8,772 nt of DNA from Helicobacteraceae bacterium (GTDB lineage Bacteria > Campylobacterota > Campylobacteria > Campylobacterales > Sulfurimonadaceae), in assembly GCA_027056525.1 (NCBI GenBank), contig JALUKO010000233.1, positions 1 through 8,772 on the forward strand. The letters are read 5' to 3'. The notes beneath the pieces were generated by a model, which did no database searches, was not told the origin of the DNA, and saw nothing but the letters and a program-made list of their open reading frames with translations. The first letter of the stretch is position 1. Every line of letters starts with the position of its first letter. A program made the position numbers and the translations under genes. Of the stretch, positions 5,647 through 8,772 are shown piece after piece.

Positions 5647-6197
5647 TATTCCATACCCCTTTTACTCAACTCTTCTTTATATAATTTTTCATATAAGATA
5701 TCAAACTCATCTGTTCCCGGAATAAAATTTCTCTTATATGAGCGAATTTTATTCATAACAGCATCTTGTATCTCTGATGAATCTGCAATAAATGATGTGA
5801 TAGCGTTGTATATAATATTTTTAATACGATTTTCCGTTACCTCAAAGTGGATCAAATCCTCTTCGTATAACTCATCTAAAATTTTATGGGAAATATCTGA
5901 ATAACGCTCTTCATAATCAAGTATCACATCATATTCCGGTGCAAGTTTTTTCTTGATCATAAAAAAGAGCTGTCTCTCATCTGCCAACATAAAGTCTATC
6001 TCTTCTTCGTTATCATCACAGATCTCAGCAGCTTTCTCTTCGAGTGCCATCTCTTGTTTTACATTTTGAGTTAAAACTTTTTCTGCTTCATGCGCGATAG
6101 CTTCCAAGCCTTTGGTCATAGTAACTACACCACTCATATTTAAATCTATAGCTATTTTGTTTGAGATATGAGGTATAGTTTTTAGTGAAATTTTCAT
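5646..6197 (-). CDS. DUF507 family protein with two tandem repeats
   Basis: This 183-residue soluble, acidic and mainly helical protein is of the DUF507 type; its function is unknown. There is no signal peptide, membrane helix or recognisable catalytic motif, and only one cysteine (Cys60). The sequence looks internally duplicated. HISNKI (10-15) matches DISHKI (101-106); later DFMLADER (68-75) lines up with NFIPGTDEF (157-165), and LFFMIKKKL (77-85) with LYEKLYKEE (168-176), all at an offset of about 90 residues. The ATG at 6197 follows TAGGG at about 7 bases, after an 85-bp gap with a possible promoter. Its stop overlaps the carA start by one base, so carA translation probably depends on it. 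From memory, a homologue also precedes carA in C. jejuni, which makes the pairing more than local accident, but no functional link is established. Confidence 0.85.
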   Translation of the reverse strand: MKISLKTIPHISNKIAIDLNMSGVVTMTKGLEAIAHEAEKVLTQNVKQEMALEEKAAEICDDNEEEIDFMLADERQLFFMIKKKLAPEYDVILDYEERYSDISHKILDELYEEDLIHFEVTENRIKNIIYNAITSFIADSSEIQDAVMNKIRSYKRNFIPGTDEFDILYEKLYKEELSKRGME

Positions 6198-6230
6198 TGA
6201 TAGACCCTACTTGTTAAAATAAATTCAGTC

Positions 6231-6236
6231 ATTCTA
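6231..6236 (-). promoter_or_regulatory. Possible -10 element of a promoter for DUF507-carA
   Basis: On the minus strand TAGAAT (five of six bases of TATAAT) lies 34 bases before the DUF507 ATG, in the only sizeable gap between the flagellar pair and DUF507. No clear -35 is seen, which is usual for Campylobacterota sigma-70 promoters. It would allow DUF507-carA to be transcribed apart from the upstream genes. Weak evidence in AT-rich DNA. Confidence 0.35.
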
Positions 6237-6282
6237 CAATAAATAAGGTAAAAATATGATTAGAGCTAAAAGTTTTACACCT

Positions 6283-6792
6283 TTATTGACTCAAAAGATT
6301 TGTTAACTCAGAAGCTTTTTTCGAATCCATTTTACTCAATATCTGTCCTAGAGTTTTTGGTTTGAGCGCACCCAATATGGAAACAGCATCTTGGGCTTTC
6401 ATATCTGAAAGTATTTTAGACGCTGCCCCTGCTTTCATTTTTGAAAAAGTTTGAGCAACTTTATTCATCTTGATCTCTTTTATCTCTTTCAAAACAGCTT
6501 CATTTTCACTCAACATCTTTTTTATTTCTTGCTCTTTTTTAGATATCTTGGCAAGCTTTTTATTGACATTTTCCTCTTGTTGAGAAACTTTTGCCTCTTT
6601 TTTTCTTAGAAGTTCCTCTGTAGCGGATTTCAATGCTTCTAAAGCCTGCTTTTGCTCATCAATTCTTTCTAGTTCTACGAGTAATTCACTTTTTCTCTCT
6701 TTAAATATTTCCGTACACTCAAAAAGTTTATCACTAGTTTGTAGTGAAAAAGCAAAAGAGGCAACTATCATTAAAGCAAGCCATATTTTCAT
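6283..6792 (-). CDS. Periplasmic MotE-like coiled-coil protein with a C-terminal MgtE_N-like domain
   Basis: The 169-residue protein has a signal peptide (MKIWLALMIVASFAFS, cleavage near residue 16). A long lysine/glutamate-rich coiled coil (about 28-110, for example RKKEAKVSQQEENVNKKLAK) leads into a C-terminal helical domain (about 111-167, with MKAGAASKILSDMKAQDAVS and LGQILSKMD). That domain resembles the MgtE N-terminal repeat domain found in MotE-type flagellar proteins. MotE was described as a periplasmic chaperone for motility protein MotC in Rhizobium; the same role here is not shown. The ATG at 6792 overlaps the fliJ stop by four bases (ATGA), so the two are translationally coupled, supporting a flagellar role. 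I recall the C. jejuni counterpart (Cj1496c) being reported as a glycoprotein affecting invasion and colonisation. No bacterial N-glycosylation sequon is evident in this version. Confidence 0.8.
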   Translation of the reverse strand: MKIWLALMIVASFAFSLQTSDKLFECTEIFKERKSELLVELERIDEQKQALEALKSATEELLRKKEAKVSQQEENVNKKLAKISKKEQEIKKMLSENEAVLKEIKEIKMNKVAQTFSKMKAGAASKILSDMKAQDAVSILGALKPKTLGQILSKMDSKKASELTNLLSQ

Positions 6793-7211
6793 TGGTGTCC
6801 TTTTATATTGTAAGTCATGAGTGCTACTTCATCTAGATCTTTTGCTTCTTGAAGCTTTTTTTGTTTTAATATTTTTTTTACTTCATCAACTTCTAAATAT
6901 TTAAATTTTTCATATTCTACCATGTCCAATTTTAATTGCTCTTGTGCCTGGAGTAGCTGATTTTGTGAAAATTTTATCCATTCCTGATTGTGTTTTATTG
7001 CATTTCTTGCAGAAGAAACAAGACTTCTTGATGCAAGAAGCTCTTTGACAGAACCCGAATCAGGAGCGGTGATATTTTGTAAGGTGGCGTATGAACGCTC
7101 AAGTGCTTCTGATGCACTTGCTACATCTTTATTTGCTTTTTGAACAACTTCTTCACTGTTTTGCATTTTGTTCTTTTTTATATTGACCAAAGAGCTAAAA
7201 CGAGTTTTCAT
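6789..7211 (-). CDS. fliJ: Flagellar export protein FliJ
   Basis: FliJ is a small coiled-coil stalk protein of the flagellar type III export apparatus, working with the ATPase FliI and escorting export chaperones at the cytoplasmic face. From the ATG at 7211 the protein is 140 residues. It begins MKTRFSSLVNIKKNKMQNSE, the typical basic FliJ N-terminus, and is almost wholly helical with two long charged heptad-like stretches, about 15-60 and 75-128. I chose this ATG because AGGAGA (7223-7218) lies 6 bases before it. A TTG eight codons upstream keeps the frame open but has no such site. There are no membrane helices. The gene follows purA by 55 bp and overlaps the MotE-like gene by ATGA. FliJ sequences diverge strongly, so the assignment rests on length, helical pattern, N-terminus and the MotE-like partner; another small coiled-coil protein is possible. 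Confidence 0.8.
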   Translation of the reverse strand: MKTRFSSLVNIKKNKMQNSEEVVQKANKDVASASEALERSYATLQNITAPDSGSVKELLASRSLVSSARNAIKHNQEWIKFSQNQLLQAQEQLKLDMVEYEKFKYLEVDEVKKILKQKKLQEAKDLDEVALMTYNIKGHQ

Positions 7212-7217
7212 AAGCTG

Positions 7218-7223
7218 TCTCCT
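7218..7223 (-). promoter_or_regulatory. Ribosome-binding site fixing the fliJ start
   Basis: AGGAGA on the minus strand is followed by CAGCTT and ATG at 7211. The in-frame TTG at 7235 lies upstream of this site and has no comparable sequence before it, so the shorter protein is preferred. Confidence 0.8.
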
Positions 7224-7266
7224 ATAAGCACTCAACAGATTGCATAAAATCTACAGTCTATTTGTT

Positions 7267-8514
7267 TTATAAAATAATAGTATCGTCTCTTTCAGGTGAT
7301 GTAGAGATGATACCAACTTTTGTTTTTGTGATCTCTTGAATTGCAAGAACATACTCTTGTGCCTCTTTTGGAAGCTCATCAAAAGTTCTTGCACCTACAG
7401 ATTTATCCCAACCTTTAAAACTTTTATAAACAGGTTTCACATCCTCAAGATTTGACGGTAAATAGTCTATCTCTTCTCCATTGAGTTCATACGCTATACA
7501 TACTTTAACCTCATCAAAACCATCAAGTACATCAAGTTTCATCAAAGCCAGTTCATCGCAACCGTTTAAACGGCTAGCATATTTTGTAGCAATAGCATCA
7601 AACCAACCACAACGTCTTGCTCGACCTGTTGTAGTTCCAAACTCATGGCCCTGCTCACCCAAGCGTTTACCATCTTTACCGATATCTTCGCTAGGAAACG
7701 GTCCGTTACCAACACGTGTACAGTAGGCTTTAACAATTCCGGTCACTTTGCCAATATCTTTTGGGTTGATTCCAAGACCTGTACATGCACCCGCACTCAC
7801 AGTGGATGAAGAGGTAACATAAGGGTAAGTTCCATGGTCTATATCAAGCATAGTTCCCTGAGCACCTTCAAGCAAAATCCTTTTGTTCTCATCAAGTGCC
7901 TTCCATACTAACTGAGTAGTGTCCGTTATAAAAGGAGCAAGCTTCTCTTTGTAACCCTCAAGTTCCTTCAAAAGTTCTGTTTTTTTGGGTGTTGGGATCT
8001 CATACACGTCAAACACGGCTCTGTTTTGCTCAAAATACTCTATAATGGCACCACAAAGTTTTTCGGGATTTAAAAGCTCACCCACTCTAAAACCCGTACG
8101 GCTGATCTTATCGGCATATGCAGGTCCTATCCCTTTTCCTGTTGTACCAATAGCTTTATCACCTTTGCATCGCTCTTTTGCCTGATCTATCAAAGCATGA
8201 TAAGAAAGATTTAAATGTGCTTTATCAGAAATATATAAACGTCCCTCAAGCCCTTCAAACTGAACCATCTCTTTGATAATAGATTCAGGAGACAAGACCA
8301 CTCCATTACCTACTACGTTGATTGCTTCAGGATTTAAGACGCCTGATGGGATAAGGTGCAGGGCATATTTAACCCCATCTACCCAGATAGTATGTCCGGC
8401 ATTGTGACCACCTTGACTTCTACAAACCATATCATACTCACATGCGAGCCTGTCAACTATCTTCCCTTTTCCCTCATCACCCCATTGGATACCAACTATT
8501 AAATCTGCTTGCAT
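7267..8514 (-). CDS. purA: Adenylosuccinate synthetase
   Basis: PurA joins IMP and aspartate, using GTP, to form adenylosuccinate, the first committed step from IMP to AMP, in the cytoplasm. The 415-residue protein has the whole set of family signatures. These are WGDEGKGK at 11-18 with catalytic Asp13, GGHNAGHT (35-42) with catalytic His41, GTTGKGIGP at 123-131, LLEGAQGTMLDIDHGTYPYV at 214-233, and the aspartate-binding loop GTTTGRARRCGW at 293-304. KLDVLDGF (326-333) belongs to the guanine site, and the C-terminus is the conserved SPERDDTI. Length is slightly shorter than the E. coli enzyme and normal for this group. The ATG at 8514 follows GAGGAAAA. It starts 24 bp after a HisZ-like gene and is followed by the flagellar pair, so it may share a transcript with functionally unrelated neighbours, as is common in Campylobacterota. 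Confidence 0.98.
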   Translation of the reverse strand: MQADLIVGIQWGDEGKGKIVDRLACEYDMVCRSQGGHNAGHTIWVDGVKYALHLIPSGVLNPEAINVVGNGVVLSPESIIKEMVQFEGLEGRLYISDKAHLNLSYHALIDQAKERCKGDKAIGTTGKGIGPAYADKISRTGFRVGELLNPEKLCGAIIEYFEQNRAVFDVYEIPTPKKTELLKELEGYKEKLAPFITDTTQLVWKALDENKRILLEGAQGTMLDIDHGTYPYVTSSSTVSAGACTGLGINPKDIGKVTGIVKAYCTRVGNGPFPSEDIGKDGKRLGEQGHEFGTTTGRARRCGWFDAIATKYASRLNGCDELALMKLDVLDGFDEVKVCIAYELNGEEIDYLPSNLEDVKPVYKSFKGWDKSVGARTFDELPKEAQEYVLAIQEITKTKVGIISTSPERDDTIIL

Positions 8515-8538
8515 TATTTTCCTCTTTTTTTCATTCTA

Positions 8539-8772
8539 TTATTTTGTTAACATTTCACAAAGTGCATCTGTATAGATGGCAAAACCAACCGAAGTCAACT
8601 CTGAACTTTTATATCTGCCACCCCTTGCATAGACTTCATTTTTATCTATCACTCTAAAAAAGAGTTCATCATAGTAAAGCATTTTTGCGTAATACATAGG
8701 AGCTAAAACACTATTTTTACACGACATCTCTGAACATAACTCTTTCATTTTCAGAAGTTCCACACAAATAGC
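8539..8772 (-). CDS. hisZ: ATP phosphoribosyltransferase regulatory subunit (HisZ-like), C-terminal fragment cut by the window
   Basis: The frame stays open to the right edge, so only the last 77 residues are seen and the start is outside the window; the GTG at 8761-8763 is internal and is not taken as a start. The visible part contains ELFFRVIDKNEVYARGGRY, matching the strand and GGRY loop of class II histidyl-tRNA synthetase-like folds, followed by VGFAIYTDALCEML, matching the last helix of the catalytic core. The protein ends about 20 residues after GGRY with no anticodon-binding domain, which argues for HisZ rather than HisS. HisZ is a catalytically inactive synthetase paralogue that binds the short form of HisG and makes it active and histidine-sensitive. 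It lies 24 bp upstream of purA. From memory, a hisZ-purA pairing is seen in related Campylobacterota. Only the fragment is available, so the call is probable, not certain. Confidence 0.75.
   Translation of the reverse strand, partial: AICVELLKMKELCSEMSCKNSVLAPMYYAKMLYYDELFFRVIDKNEVYARGGRYKSSELTSVGFAIYTDALCEMLTK

Noticed and set aside
6256..6306. Short plus-strand frame (MIRAKSFTPLLTQKIC) after AAGGT in the gap before DUF507
   Set aside because: Sixteen codons only, overlapping the MotE-like gene end on the other strand, with no terminator or promoter support; probably chance.
7211..7235. Longer fliJ from the TTG at 7235
   Set aside because: The strong AGGAGA lies inside this extension and serves the ATG at 7211; no site precedes the TTG.
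7236..7266. Weak inverted repeat AGATT-N6-AATCT between purA and fliJ
   Set aside because: A 5-bp AT-rich stem without a T-tract is too weak to call a terminator or operator.
7481..7726. 81-codon plus-strand frame inside purA
   Set aside because: Antisense to conserved purA motifs (the GTTTGRARRCGW region), so the openness follows from purA codon use; no independent evidence for a gene.

Overview
The window is AT-rich, gene-dense DNA with every confident gene on the minus strand. It looks like the chromosome of a free-living Campylobacterota (Epsilonproteobacteria), most like Sulfurimonas or a close relative. The evidence is the cbb3 oxidase order ccoN-ccoO-ccoQ-ccoP followed by a DUF4006 protein, and the cluster purA - fliJ - MotE-like - DUF507 - carA. 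From memory, Campylobacter jejuni has a similar order around Cj1486c-Cj1498c. The genus is inferred from protein character, not from a search.

In transcription order (right to left): the C-terminal part of a HisZ-like protein (8772-8539), purA (8514-7267), fliJ (7211-6789), a coupled periplasmic MotE-like coiled-coil protein (6792-6283), a DUF507 protein (6197-5646) overlapping carA (5646-4507) by one base, a 263-bp intergenic region (4506-4244), then ccoN, ccoO, ccoQ, ccoP, a DUF4006 membrane protein, a 29-residue single-helix microprotein (657-568), and an incomplete exported protein resembling the TPM fold (558 to the left edge).

The left half is one respiratory operon with gaps of 6-16 bp. 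CcoN reduces oxygen at the haem b3/CuB site, CcoO and CcoP bring electrons through c-type haems, and CcoQ is a small helper subunit. Three further genes sit downstream of ccoP; their position suggests assembly, stability or accessory-subunit roles for the oxidase, but this is inference. The right half carries purine, pyrimidine/arginine and histidine metabolism genes around a two-gene flagellar export and chaperone unit.

The intergenic region before ccoN holds several inverted repeats, two with the spacing of Crp/Fnr-family sites. It also has a plus-strand promoter-like sequence followed by a hairpin with a T-tract, a possible small transcript.

Three starts were chosen from ribosome-binding sites: TTG at 558 for the leftmost gene, GTG at 2025 for ccoQ, and ATG at 7211 for fliJ. 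No tRNA, rRNA, CRISPR array, insertion sequence or phage gene was seen. The window is mostly conserved core genome; the least explained parts are the small membrane proteins of the cco operon, the duplicated DUF507 protein and the region upstream of ccoN.
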